Assembly (NCBI GenBank): GCA_041920565.1
Contig: JBHGXS010000047.1
Location: 62,001-126,000 of the forward strand
Direction of reading: 5' to 3'
DNA from: JAGHKQ01 sp041920565
GTDB taxonomy: Bacteria; Bacillota; Bacilli; Bacillales; Bacillaceae_G
Length of the DNA: 64,000 bases
Shown: positions 41,416 to 49,521 of the stretch, piece after piece
Numbering within the stretch: position 1 is the first letter of the stretch
Layout: each line of letters begins with the position of its first letter
The notes under the pieces: model-generated
What the model was told of the DNA's origin: nothing
Databases searched by the model: none
Seen by the model: the letters and a program-made list of their open reading frames with translations, nothing else
Translations under genes and position numbers: made by a program

Positions 41416-41421
41416 TTACAT

Positions 41422-41450
41422 TTTTAACACGAACTCTTTTAATATGTCAA
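41422..41450 (-). promoter_or_regulatory. Promoter of the T-box transcript
   Basis: Minus-strand TTGACA at 41450-41445, 17-bp spacer, TTAAAA at 41427-41422. Predicted start about 41415, just ahead of T-box stem I. Confidence 0.6.
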
Positions 41451-41485
41451 CATAATTTTTTGAAAAGGAAATTAACAAATAATTC

Positions 41486-41514
41486 TTGAAATTATAAATG
41501 TAATCTCCTATGAT
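41486..41514 (+). promoter_or_regulatory. Promoter of the DUF554 gene
   Basis: TTGAAA (41486-41491), 17-bp spacer, TATGAT (41509-41514). A near-palindrome ATCTCCTA / TAGGGAGAT (about 41503-41522) covers the -10 box and could be an operator. Confidence 0.6.
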
Positions 41515-41552
41515 AGGGAGATATGAATCATGCAGAAAGGATTGAATGAGGG

Positions 41553-42257
41553 ATGTCATTAGTAGGAACCATTGTCAACGCAGCAGCAATTGTTGTAGGA
41601 AGTTTGCTCGGCCTCATATTTCGCAACATTTCTGAAACTCTGAAAACAACGGTTTTACAAGGAATCGGGCTGGCCGTCATCATATTGGGAATAGGAATGG
41701 GGTTAAAAAGCGAACAGTTTTTAGTAGTAATCAGCAGCATTGCTCTTGGATCAGCAGTCGGAGAAATGTGGAAGCTTGAAGATAAGCTGAACCGTCTTGG
41801 CATTTGGCTCGAAGCTAAAGTTGGTTCAAAAGAAAAAGGAAATATTGCAAAGGGATTTGTAACCGCAACTCTTGTATATGTTGTCGGTGCTATGGCGATT
41901 GTGGGGGCATTAGACAGCGGATTGCGTCAAGATCACGCCGTGTTATATACAAAATCAATGCTTGATGGTATTTCCGCTATTATTTTTACGTCTGCCTTGG
42001 GAATTGGAGTAGCCATCTCCGCCATACCTGTATTTATATATCAGGGGCTGATTGCTTTATTTGCTACGCAAATACATATGCTTGTACCGAAAGAACTCAT
42101 GGATGAAATCATTGTTGAAATTACGGCAACCGGAGGTATTATGATTGTCGCCATCGGGTTAAACATCATAAAGGCAGTGACCATTCGTGTCGCCAACATG
42201 CTTCCGAGCTTACTGTTTACCGTGATTTTGGTTGTTATATTACATGTTGTGAAATAA
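41553..42257 (+). CDS. DUF554 membrane protein (YdfK/YqgA type)
   Basis: 234 residues with six to seven hydrophobic segments; the start LVGTIVNAAAIVVGSLLGL and the later GALDSGLRQDHAVLYTKSMLDG, EITATGGIMIVAIGLNI are characteristic of DUF554. Probable transporter-like membrane protein of unknown substrate. Monocistronic with its own promoter and terminator, divergent from the T-box/nhaC unit. Confidence 0.88.
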   Translation: MSLVGTIVNAAAIVVGSLLGLIFRNISETLKTTVLQGIGLAVIILGIGMGLKSEQFLVVISSIALGSAVGEMWKLEDKLNRLGIWLEAKVGSKEKGNIAKGFVTATLVYVVGAMAIVGALDSGLRQDHAVLYTKSMLDGISAIIFTSALGIGVAISAIPVFIYQGLIALFATQIHMLVPKELMDEIIVEITATGGIMIVAIGLNIIKAVTIRVANMLPSLLFTVILVVILHVVK

Positions 42258-42283
42258 GGGGGGCGTTCTCCCTTATTTTTTTA
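42253..42283 (+). terminator. Intrinsic terminator after the DUF554 gene
   Basis: 8-bp stem AATAAGGG / CCCTTATT (42253-42260 with 42270-42277), then TTTTTT. The stem includes the stop codon. Confidence 0.85.
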
Positions 42284-42388
42284 TACATTTTACCAATTTT
42301 TCTATAAATACACATGAAGTTCACAGGAAATACACAAAATATGGAAAGGATATGGATGCAATATACTACAAACAAGGAGTGAACAAAA

Positions 42389-42904
42389 ATGAAAAAGATT
42401 GCAGTCGCAGCTTTAGCAGGAATGTTAACGCTGGGAGGAACAGCAGGATTCAGTAAAGCCTTTGCAAATGCAGCAGCAATAGAGCAAGAACAACCGGCTC
42501 ATAATCATCATGACCGATTGGTAAGAGTCGCAGAGCGGTTTGGTATTGATACAGAAGGAAAAACGGAGGAACAGCTTCGTCAAAAGCTTCAGGCTAAAAA
42601 GCATGATATGCTGCTGGACATTGCCAGAAAGCATGGCATTTCTACAAAGGGAAAGACAGATGAACAAATACATAAAGAGCTGTTAGAGAAACGACATGAG
42701 CATTTACTGGAAAAGGCACAGCAATTGGGGATTTCTACAGAAGGAAAAAGTGATTTCGAGCTGCAGCGGAAAGTGCGTGAGGCTTGGAGAAAAGAAAGAG
42801 AACAAGTGTTAAAAGGACTAGCAGAAAAATTAGGAATTAAAACGGATGGAAAAACGAGAGAGCAAATATGGGAAGAGTTAAAGAAAGCAGCAGAAAACAA
42901 ATAG
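42389..42904 (+). CDS. Secreted protein with four LGIxTxGK repeats
   Basis: 171 residues. Signal peptide (1 to about 27; SKAFANAAA), then four units of about 32 residues, each with the core [FLH]GI-x-T-x-GK-[ST], e.g. AERFGIDTEGKTEEQL, ARKHGISTKGKTDEQI, AQQLGISTEGKSDFEL, AEKLGIKTDGKTREQI. The rest is highly charged, helical, with Lys, Glu, His and Gln. The helix-GI-turn-helix look recalls SAP/Rho-N-like folds, but no established domain is recognised. A paralogue lies at 52169-52618. RBS AAGGAGTG. Ends before the bio operon, with its own terminator. Confidence 0.75.
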   Translation: MKKIAVAALAGMLTLGGTAGFSKAFANAAAIEQEQPAHNHHDRLVRVAERFGIDTEGKTEEQLRQKLQAKKHDMLLDIARKHGISTKGKTDEQIHKELLEKRHEHLLEKAQQLGISTEGKSDFELQRKVREAWRKEREQVLKGLAEKLGIKTDGKTREQIWEELKKAAENK

Positions 42905-42912
42905 GGGAAAGG

Positions 42913-42938
42913 GCTTGCCGACGGAAGGCAAGTTTTTA
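42913..42938 (+). terminator. Intrinsic terminator after the repeat-protein gene
   Basis: 6-bp GC-rich stem CTTGCC / GGCAAG (42914-42919 with 42927-42932) plus TTTTTAT. Confidence 0.7.
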
Positions 42939-42980
42939 TATGTAAACCTATATTTATATAATGTTGACATTTGAATTTTC

Positions 42981-43017
42981 TTAATGTTAACTTAATTAAT
43001 ATAATAGTTAACATTAA
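42981..43017 (+). promoter_or_regulatory. BirA operator and bio promoter
   Basis: Perfect inverted repeat TTAATGTTAAC (42981-42991) / GTTAACATTAA (43007-43017) with a 15-base spacer containing TATAAT (43000-43005). The GTTAAC half-sites, the 15-base spacing and a -10 box inside the spacer match Bacillus BirA operators. Biotinoyl-AMP-BirA would block transcription of bioADFHCB. The -35 box is weak. Confidence 0.88.
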
Positions 43018-43029
43018 GAGGTGTACAAA

Positions 43030-44415
43030 ATGAGTGTACAAACTAAATATTCCCAGTTTACGTATGAAGAATTGGCGCAGAAAAATAAAGAGTATGTGTG
43101 GCACCCATTTACACAAATGAAAAGCTACATAGAAGATGACCCGCTCATCATTGCTTATGGGGAAGGTCGAAAGCTATATGACATGCATGGCAACGGATAT
43201 TGGGACGGAGTGTCTTCCATTTGGTTAAACGTGCATGGTCATCGGGTAAAGGAGTTGGATGATGCGATCAAAAAGCAGCTGGATCAAATTGCTCATTCTA
43301 CTTTGCTTGGCATGGCAAATGTTCCGGCCATTTTATTGGCAGAGAAAATAGTAGAGTTAATGCCAAAAGGGTTAAGAAAGGTCTTTTATTCTGATGCCGG
43401 GGCAACGGCAGTTGAAATCTCGATTAAGATGGCATTTCAATATTGGCAGCATAAAGGAAAACCGGAAAAGCAAAAGTTTGTAACGATGAAAGAAGCGTAT
43501 CACGGGGATACGATCGGAGCTGTTTCTGTCGGAGCGATCGACATGTATCATGAAACGTTCCGTTCGCTGCTGTTTCCGTCTATGAAAATATCATATCCGT
43601 ATATCTATCGTTCTCCTTACGGGGAAGATCCTGCTATTATCGCTAAAAAACATTTAGAAGAAATGGAAGCGCTTTTACAAGAGCATGCACATGAAATTGC
43701 GGCGGTTATTGTCGAGCCGATTGTACAGGGAGCAAGCGGTATTATCGTTATGCCGGAAGGGTATTTAAAGGGCTTGCGTGAGCTCTGCACAACATATGAC
43801 GTGCTGCTGATCGCGGATGAAGTAGCAACAGGATTCGGCAGAACAGGAGCGATGTTTGCGTGTGATCACGAAGGTGTGACACCTGATATTTTGACGGCTG
43901 GAAAGGGATTAACTGGAGGATATTTACCGGTAGCTATTACCGTGGCAACCGACGAAATATACAATGCTTTTTTAGGAGAATACGAGGAGAAAAAGACCTT
44001 TTTTCATGGTCACAGCTATACAGGAAATCCGCTCGGCTGTGCTGCTGCACTGGCAAACTTAGAGCTGTTTGAAAAACAAAATCTTGTAGAAGATGCAGCA
44101 AATAAATCTGGTTATATTGCACAGCGATTACAGTCATTTTATAAGCTCCGGCATGTAGGGGATATTCGTCAAAAGGGATTTATGATTGGCATTGAGCTTG
44201 TGGCGGACAAAGAAACAAAAGCGCCGTATCATTGGTCGGAACGCGTAGGGGTAAGGACGTGTCAGCGTGCTCGGGAGCTTGGCATGCTGCTTCGTCCGCT
44301 TGGAAACGTCATAGTATTTATGCCGCCGCTTGCTTCGACCATCGAAGAATTGGAAGAGATGATCGTAATCTTGTATCAAGCCATTCAGGAAACGACAGAA
44401 GGAGAAGAAAAATGA
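43030..44415 (+). CDS. bioA: Adenosylmethionine-8-amino-7-oxononanoate aminotransferase
   Basis: 461 residues, class III PLP aminotransferase. The substrate signature VWHPFTQMKSY is near the N-terminus, with GNGYWDGVSSIWLNVHGH, SDAGATAVEISIKM, ADEVATGFGRTG and PLP-lysine TAGKGLTGGYLP. It converts KAPA to DAPA using SAM. Start: ATG 43030 with AGAGGTG upstream; the GTG at 43021 is inside that site. The RBS sits partly in the 3' half of the BirA operator. The stop overlaps bioD (ATGA). Confidence 0.95.
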   Translation: MSVQTKYSQFTYEELAQKNKEYVWHPFTQMKSYIEDDPLIIAYGEGRKLYDMHGNGYWDGVSSIWLNVHGHRVKELDDAIKKQLDQIAHSTLLGMANVPAILLAEKIVELMPKGLRKVFYSDAGATAVEISIKMAFQYWQHKGKPEKQKFVTMKEAYHGDTIGAVSVGAIDMYHETFRSLLFPSMKISYPYIYRSPYGEDPAIIAKKHLEEMEALLQEHAHEIAAVIVEPIVQGASGIIVMPEGYLKGLRELCTTYDVLLIADEVATGFGRTGAMFACDHEGVTPDILTAGKGLTGGYLPVAITVATDEIYNAFLGEYEEKKTFFHGHSYTGNPLGCAAALANLELFEKQNLVEDAANKSGYIAQRLQSFYKLRHVGDIRQKGFMIGIELVADKETKAPYHWSERVGVRTCQRARELGMLLRPLGNVIVFMPPLASTIEELEEMIVILYQAIQETTEGEEK

Positions 44416-45140
44416 GAGGCTTTTTTGTAACGGCAACGGATACTGAGGTTGGCAAAACATTAGTCACAGGCGGTCTAGCAGGTGTCCTTTGTAAACGAGG
44501 ATATAATATCGGCGTTTATAAGCCGATTCAAAGCGGACATTTATCACTTGATCAAAACGGAGATGCTGCTCGGCTTCGGCATTTGTCAGGAATCAACATA
44601 CCGGAAGAAATGATTTGCCCTTATTCCATAGAAGAACCGTTAGCTCCGCAATTGGCACTGCAACGGGCAAACAAACATGTTACCTTAGCTCATCTGCTGG
44701 AACACTATCAATCTCTTTCCAGCCGCTTTTCTTCTATGTTTGTCGAAGGAGCAGGAGGCTTAGCTGTGCCATATACAGCAGATGGTTTAGTTGTTGATTT
44801 TGCGAAAATGCTTCGGCTGCCGCTTTTGATTGTGGCACGTCCAACGCTTGGAACGGTAAATCATACGTTGTTGACTATTGAGTATGCAAGACAAAACGGA
44901 TTGGATATAGCCGGTATTATCTTATCAGGGGGCTTGGAAGAGCAAAAGGAGAGAGCAGAAGAAAACAAGGCGATGATTGAAACATATGGTCAAGTTCCGG
45001 TATTGGGAGCTTTACCATGGCTTGGAAATCAACCGGAGCGAAATATAATCTTGGAAGCTGTGGAGCAATGTATCTCTATTTCAACGCTGAAGGAGCTGTT
45101 ACAAGATGAATGTACAGTGGGAAAAGCGTTTGGCAGATGA
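44412..45140 (+). CDS. bioD: Dethiobiotin synthetase
   Basis: 242 residues. P-loop TATDTEVGKTLVTGG at the N-terminus, YKPIQSG, and FVEGAGGLAVPY. It closes the ureido ring using CO2 and ATP. The open frame begins far upstream at 44232, but that part is antisense-like to no gene and simply overlaps bioA; ATG 44412 overlapping the bioA stop is the natural start. It overlaps bioF by 35 bp. Confidence 0.94.
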   Translation: MRGFFVTATDTEVGKTLVTGGLAGVLCKRGYNIGVYKPIQSGHLSLDQNGDAARLRHLSGINIPEEMICPYSIEEPLAPQLALQRANKHVTLAHLLEHYQSLSSRFSSMFVEGAGGLAVPYTADGLVVDFAKMLRLPLLIVARPTLGTVNHTLLTIEYARQNGLDIAGIILSGGLEEQKERAEENKAMIETYGQVPVLGALPWLGNQPERNIILEAVEQCISISTLKELLQDECTVGKAFGR

Positions 45141-46290
45141 ATTGCAAACGTTAGAGAAACGACAGCAAAAACGTGCGCTTTTTGTGACGGAACGGCCCTA
45201 TGATACATGGATTATTAGAAACGGAAAAAAACTCTTAAACTTAGCCTCTAACAATTATCTTGGACTGGCGGGAGATAAAAGATTAGTTGCCGCTTCTATA
45301 GAGGCAACACAACAATACGGTACGGGGGCTGCCGCTTCCCGTCTTATCACAGGTAATTACCATTTATATGAAGAAACGGAAGCTGCTCTTGCTGCGTGGA
45401 AAGGTACAGAAAAAGCCTTGCTTGTGAACAGCGGCTATACTGCCAATCTTGGAGTAATTTCTGCTTTGGTGGGGAGAGGGGACATCGTGTTTAGCGACCG
45501 CCTCAATCATGCAAGCATTGTGGACGGTATTATTCTAAGCGGAGCGGAGCATAAACGCTATAAGCACAATGATTTGAATCATTTAGAAAAATTGCTGCAA
45601 GAAGCCCCTCTCAATAAAAGAAAGCTTATTATAACGGATACAATTTTCAGCATGGACGGCGATCTTGCTCATCTAAGGGAATTGATTGCACTAAAAGAAA
45701 AGTACGGTGCCCTGCTTATGATAGATGAAGCGCACGCCGGCGGCATATACGGAAAAAACGGGGCAGGCTTGGCAGAAGAATATGAGGTGTCAAAGCAAGT
45801 GGATGTTCATATGGGAACATGCAGCAAGGCTCTCGGCTGCTTTGGCGCCTACATTGCAGGTGATGCTTTACTCATAAACTACTTAACCAATAAAATGAGA
45901 AGCCTTATTTTTACAACGGGGCTGCCTCCGGGAGTTGTCGGGGCCATTAAAAAAGCAATTGAGGTTGTTCAAGAGGAGCCTGCACGCCGAAATGCTCTTA
46001 TTGCCAAAGGCAAATTGCTGAGAACATCTTTACATCACGCTGGTTTTAATATAGGAGAGAGCACAACATATATCGTTCCCCTCATCATCGGCTCTAACGA
46101 AAAAACTGTTCAGTTCAGCCAGCGCTTGCAACAAGAAGGAATTGCAGGAATTGCTGTCCGTCCGCCTACGGTTCCAGAAAAAAGTTCGCGCATTCGCCTG
46201 ACGGTGATGGCAATCCATTCAGAATCCGCTCTTCAATGGGTCATTGAGACCATTATACAAGCCGGGAAAGAAGAGGGAATTATATCATGA
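45106..46290 (+). CDS. bioF: 8-amino-7-oxononanoate synthase
   Basis: 394 residues, alpha-oxoamine synthase. Blocks: NLASNNYLGLAGDKRL, GTGAAASRLITGNY, DRLNHASIVDG, DEAHAGGIYG and the PLP lysine in TCSKALGCFGAY. It condenses pimeloyl-ACP (or CoA) with alanine. ATG 45106 lies within bioD, 35 bp before its stop, with GAAGGAG upstream. Overlaps bioH by ATGA. Confidence 0.95.
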   Translation: MNVQWEKRLADELQTLEKRQQKRALFVTERPYDTWIIRNGKKLLNLASNNYLGLAGDKRLVAASIEATQQYGTGAAASRLITGNYHLYEETEAALAAWKGTEKALLVNSGYTANLGVISALVGRGDIVFSDRLNHASIVDGIILSGAEHKRYKHNDLNHLEKLLQEAPLNKRKLIITDTIFSMDGDLAHLRELIALKEKYGALLMIDEAHAGGIYGKNGAGLAEEYEVSKQVDVHMGTCSKALGCFGAYIAGDALLINYLTNKMRSLIFTTGLPPGVVGAIKKAIEVVQEEPARRNALIAKGKLLRTSLHHAGFNIGESTTYIVPLIIGSNEKTVQFSQRLQQEGIAGIAVRPPTVPEKSSRIRLTVMAIHSESALQWVIETIIQAGKEEGIIS

Positions 46291-47009
46291 ATAAGGTTGT
46301 ATTTTTGCCGGGATGGGGAATGGAAGAAAGTGTATGGAACCCGTTACTGCAGAATTTTCCTTTTTCAGTTCATTGCTCGTTTGTGCATTGGAGAGGTATA
46401 GAACGTTTAGAAGAATTTGAAGAACGTGTCACGGCAACACTTGCGCATGAAGAACAAGCAGTGCTGGTTGGATGGTCGCTCGGTTCGTTGCCGGCTATCG
46501 AGGCAGCCTTTCAAGATCCTGATAAAATAAGTCACCTTATACTGATAGGCGGAACAGCCCGATTTACAACAGAGGAATTCTATCCTCATGGCTGGAAAGC
46601 GATTTTTATAGATCGAATGAAGCGGAACTTACAGAAGAACAGGGAGATTACGTTGGAGAAATTTTATGAAAGTATGTTTTCTTGTGAAGACGAGTATAGA
46701 CGTTTTCAAAATGAAGTTGCAAGCGGCTTTCAAGGAGATACAACATCTTCTCTGCTGGTTGGTTTGGATTATTTGCTGCAGCAAGATGTTCGAGAATATG
46801 CTTCCAAGCTGAAAATGCCTGTATTGCTGCTTCATGGGGAAGAGGATAAAGTTTGTCCGGCTGCTGCTGCAAAGTTTATTAAGCAAGAGAACCCAAATGT
46901 GCGTGTTTGTTTATTGCCTGATGCGGGGCATGCACCGCATATTACGAAGGCGGCAGAATGCGCAGCGGAAATTATGAGATTTTTAGAGGTGGAACCGTAT
47001 GATCAATAA
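46287..47009 (+). CDS. bioH: Pimeloyl-ACP methyl ester esterase (alpha/beta hydrolase)
   Basis: 240 residues. Starts VVFLPGWGMEESVW, nucleophile elbow VGWSLGSLPA, and late Asp/His in HGEEDKVCP and DAGHAPHIT. It cleaves the methyl ester made by BioC once the seven-carbon chain is complete. Its presence with bioC in place of bioW/bioI marks the B. cereus-type pathway. Overlaps bioF by 4 bp and bioC by 11 bp. Confidence 0.92.
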   Translation: MNKVVFLPGWGMEESVWNPLLQNFPFSVHCSFVHWRGIERLEEFEERVTATLAHEEQAVLVGWSLGSLPAIEAAFQDPDKISHLILIGGTARFTTEEFYPHGWKAIFIDRMKRNLQKNREITLEKFYESMFSCEDEYRRFQNEVASGFQGDTTSSLLVGLDYLLQQDVREYASKLKMPVLLLHGEEDKVCPAAAAKFIKQENPNVRVCLLPDAGHAPHITKAAECAAEIMRFLEVEPYDQ

Positions 47010-47868
47010 AGACTTGCTGCAAAAACGTTTTAGTAAAGCTGCAAAATCATACGATCAATATGCAAATGTGCAAAAGAAAATGGCAAATCGCCTCCTGCAA
47101 GATATCGTTAATATGCATGATTGTGACCAGCAGATGCATATTTTAGAATTGGGATGCGGCACGGGCTATTTAACGGAAAGACTTGCTTTTCATTTTCCGA
47201 ATGCTGAGATTACTGCCGTTGATTTTGCTCCTGGAATGCTTGAGGTGGCAAATGCGCGTGTCCCAACCAACAGGGTTACATTTTTATGCTGTGACATTGA
47301 ACAGCTTGCCTTTGAGCAAAAGTATGATGTTATTGTTTCTAATGCCACTTTTCAATGGTTGAATGATTTTCAAGGAGCGTATGACCGATTTTATGATGCG
47401 CTCAAGGAAACAGGAACCCTCCATTTTTCAACATTTGGAGAGCATACATTCTATGAACTTCATGCTTCTTTTCAACGTGCAAAAGAAGAAAAAGGAGTAC
47501 AAGATGGCAGCTCCATTGGTCAGTCATTTTTTACACTTGATGAATTAAAGCATATATGCTTTCAAAATAAAGAAGACTGGCAAGAAGCAGCAGAGTGTTT
47601 GTATACAGAAGCATTTTCGGATGTACGCGAGTTTTTTCAATCCATTCGAAAAATCGGTGCAACAAACAGCAATGAAGGTTCCTATTGTCAAAGTCCGGAG
47701 CTCATGAGAACCATGATGCGCGTGTATAACCGGGATTTTCGAATAGAAGAACATATCATTGCTACGTATCATGCACTGTTTATTTTAATAGAGAAAAAGG
47801 GAGAGAAGAAAAATGGAACAACTTCAAACAAAGCACAATTGGAAGCAGTTAGCGCAAAATGTTATTAA
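46999..47868 (+). CDS. bioC: Malonyl-ACP O-methyltransferase
   Basis: 289 residues. SAM-binding motif LELGCGTGYLTERL, then AVDFAPGM, and FQWLNDFQGAYDRF typical of BioC. It methylates malonyl-ACP so that it can be elongated by fatty acid enzymes. The C-terminal tail (about the last 18 residues after FILIEKKGEKK) runs 56 bp into bioB and looks unrelated to the family, suggesting loss of the original stop codon. Overlaps bioH by 11 bp. Confidence 0.92.
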   Translation: MINKDLLQKRFSKAAKSYDQYANVQKKMANRLLQDIVNMHDCDQQMHILELGCGTGYLTERLAFHFPNAEITAVDFAPGMLEVANARVPTNRVTFLCCDIEQLAFEQKYDVIVSNATFQWLNDFQGAYDRFYDALKETGTLHFSTFGEHTFYELHASFQRAKEEKGVQDGSSIGQSFFTLDELKHICFQNKEDWQEAAECLYTEAFSDVREFFQSIRKIGATNSNEGSYCQSPELMRTMMRVYNRDFRIEEHIIATYHALFILIEKKGEKKNGTTSNKAQLEAVSAKCY

Positions 47869-48811
47869 CGGTACTGATGTGACAAAAGAACAAGCATTGG
47901 CGATTTTGCAATCCCCTGATGAAGAAGTATTAGAAGTGATGAACGCTGCCTATATGATTCGCCATCATTACTATGGCAAAAAAGTAAAACTGAATATGAT
48001 TATTAATACAAAATCTGGATTATGCCCAGAGGATTGCGGATACTGCTCCCAATCCATCGTATCTGAAGCACCGATTGACAGATATGCATGGTTAACAAAA
48101 GAAAAAATTGTGGAAGGCGCACATGAGGCGATTCGCCGCAAAGCGGGCACCTATTGTATCGTTGCTTCCGGACGACGTCCGACAGATAAAGAAGTAGATC
48201 ATGTTATCGGAGCTGTAAAGGAAATTCGCGAAACGACCGATCTGAAAATTTGTGCCTGCCTTGGCTTTTTAAATGAAGACCAGGCAAAACGTTTAGGTGA
48301 AGCAGGAGTACACCGCTATAACCACAATTTAAATACTCATGTAAACAACTATGAAAATATTTGTTCTACCCATACATATGATGATCGTGTCGATACGGTG
48401 GAAAAAGCAAAAGCTGCAGGAATTTCTCCATGTTCGGGCGCTATTTTCGGCATGGGCGAAACGGAAGAGCAGCGTGTAGATATCGCGTTTGAATTAAAAC
48501 GTTTAGATGCGGATTCTATCCCGTGCAACTTCCTTGTTTCCATTGATGGTACCCCGCTTGAAGGAAAGAAGGAATTAACGGCAATGGGCTGCTTGAAAAT
48601 TTTAGCGATGATGCGCTTTGTCAATCCGTCTAAGGAAATCCGCATTTCCGGCGGTCGAGAAGTCAACCTTCGTTCCTTGCAGCCGCTTGGATTGTTCGCC
48701 GCAAACTCCATATTTGTCGGAGACTATTTAACTACTGCTGGACAAGAGCCGACTTCCGACTGGAATATGATTGCGGATCTGGGGTTTGAGATTGAGGAGT
48801 GTGCGTTGTAA
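47813..48811 (+). CDS. bioB: Biotin synthase
   Basis: 332 residues, radical SAM. [4Fe-4S] cysteines in CPEDCGYCSQS, further YNHNLNT, and GMGETEEQRVDIAFEL. The auxiliary [2Fe-2S] ligand region, including Arg in RISGGREVNLR, is present. It inserts sulphur into dethiobiotin. ATG 47813 follows GGGAGAAG-type sequence and overlaps the extended bioC by 56 bp. Last gene of bioADFHCB; terminator follows. Confidence 0.95.
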   Translation: MEQLQTKHNWKQLAQNVINGTDVTKEQALAILQSPDEEVLEVMNAAYMIRHHYYGKKVKLNMIINTKSGLCPEDCGYCSQSIVSEAPIDRYAWLTKEKIVEGAHEAIRRKAGTYCIVASGRRPTDKEVDHVIGAVKEIRETTDLKICACLGFLNEDQAKRLGEAGVHRYNHNLNTHVNNYENICSTHTYDDRVDTVEKAKAAGISPCSGAIFGMGETEEQRVDIAFELKRLDADSIPCNFLVSIDGTPLEGKKELTAMGCLKILAMMRFVNPSKEIRISGGREVNLRSLQPLGLFAANSIFVGDYLTTAGQEPTSDWNMIADLGFEIEECAL

Positions 48812-48877
48812 GAGCGGTATTTAGGAAGTTAGCAATACACATCAGTCATGTTGAATGTGTAGCGCAACTCATTTTAG

Positions 48878-48913
48878 AAAAGGCAACTAACCCTTAGGGG
48901 AGTTGCCTTTTAT
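48878..48913 (+). terminator. Intrinsic terminator of the bio operon
   Basis: 11-bp stem AAAAGGCAACT / AGTTGCCTTTT (48878-48888 with 48901-48911). Confidence 0.88.
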
Positions 48914-48915
48914 GT

Positions 48916-49113
48916 TTATTGAACCGGATTTATAAAGCTGTATTGGATGTGGACACTATCATTCTGTTTACAAGTAATTTTATCGACTAGCGAGTGAAGA
49001 ACCTGCGGTGTCAGTCCTTTAAGGTTAAGAATATCTTTTAGCTTATTGCTTATATTGACAACGTAATTTTCGTTTTTACATTCCTGCATTCTTTCATCAA
49101 GTTGAGCATTTTT
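48916..49113 (-). pseudogene. C-terminal remnant of a serine recombinase
   Basis: A minus-strand frame from 49113 to TAA at 48918-48916 encodes about 65 residues. NISNKLKDILNLKGLTPQV then LHSLVDKITC, and the ending HIQYSFINPVQ, resemble the C-terminal end of large serine recombinases (phage or ICE integrases). It has no start; a stop lies just upstream in an A7 run (49109-49115). The rest of the gene is absent. It abuts the bio terminator. Confidence 0.5.
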
Positions 49114-49521
49114 TTACAGAGAAAGATCCACTGCTTAAGGGTATTATTTTTGGTACTTTATTAAATGTGGACAGAGTGCGATATTAATTAGCAGGAAATA
49201 ATGTCCTTTTAGTCGAATTGTTAGCTAAAGGAGAGTGAGAATGATTTAGTTTCAATTATATATGGAAATCTTTTGTCTAACTCCTTTAGTAAGTTTAATT
49301 ATTTCAATCGGATTTAAGCCTATACCTGCATACATTTCGAAATATGAAGGGCTAAATTTCTAGTTTGAAAATACGGAATTTATTTAAGAGGGAAACAATT
49401 TTAAAATAACCTACTGACATAAAGAAATCTTAATAAAATTGACCTTAATAAGTATTAAATGAATCTTTTCTGCCAGAGTAATGTTCTTCCCGTAATACAT
49501 AGAAAGGGTGTGTCAATCATA
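49114..49521. other. Gene-poor stretch beside the recombinase remnant
   Basis: No convincing gene. CTAAAGGAG (49225-49233) and CTCCTTTAG (49281-49289) form an inverted repeat with a 47-base loop. AT content is high. TTGACC near 49439 could be a -35 box, but no matching -10 was found. The sequence may be the residue of an inserted element together with the recombinase fragment. Confidence 0.35.

Noticed and set aside
42964..42992. TTGACA (42964) as the -35 box for the bio promoter
   Set aside because: It is 30 bases from the TATAAT in the BirA spacer, and the sequence 17 bases downstream (TTAACT) is a poor -10 box.
44232..44411. 60-codon N-terminal extension of BioD
   Set aside because: It is bioA sequence read in another frame; the P-loop begins right after ATG 44412, which overlaps the bioA stop in the usual way.
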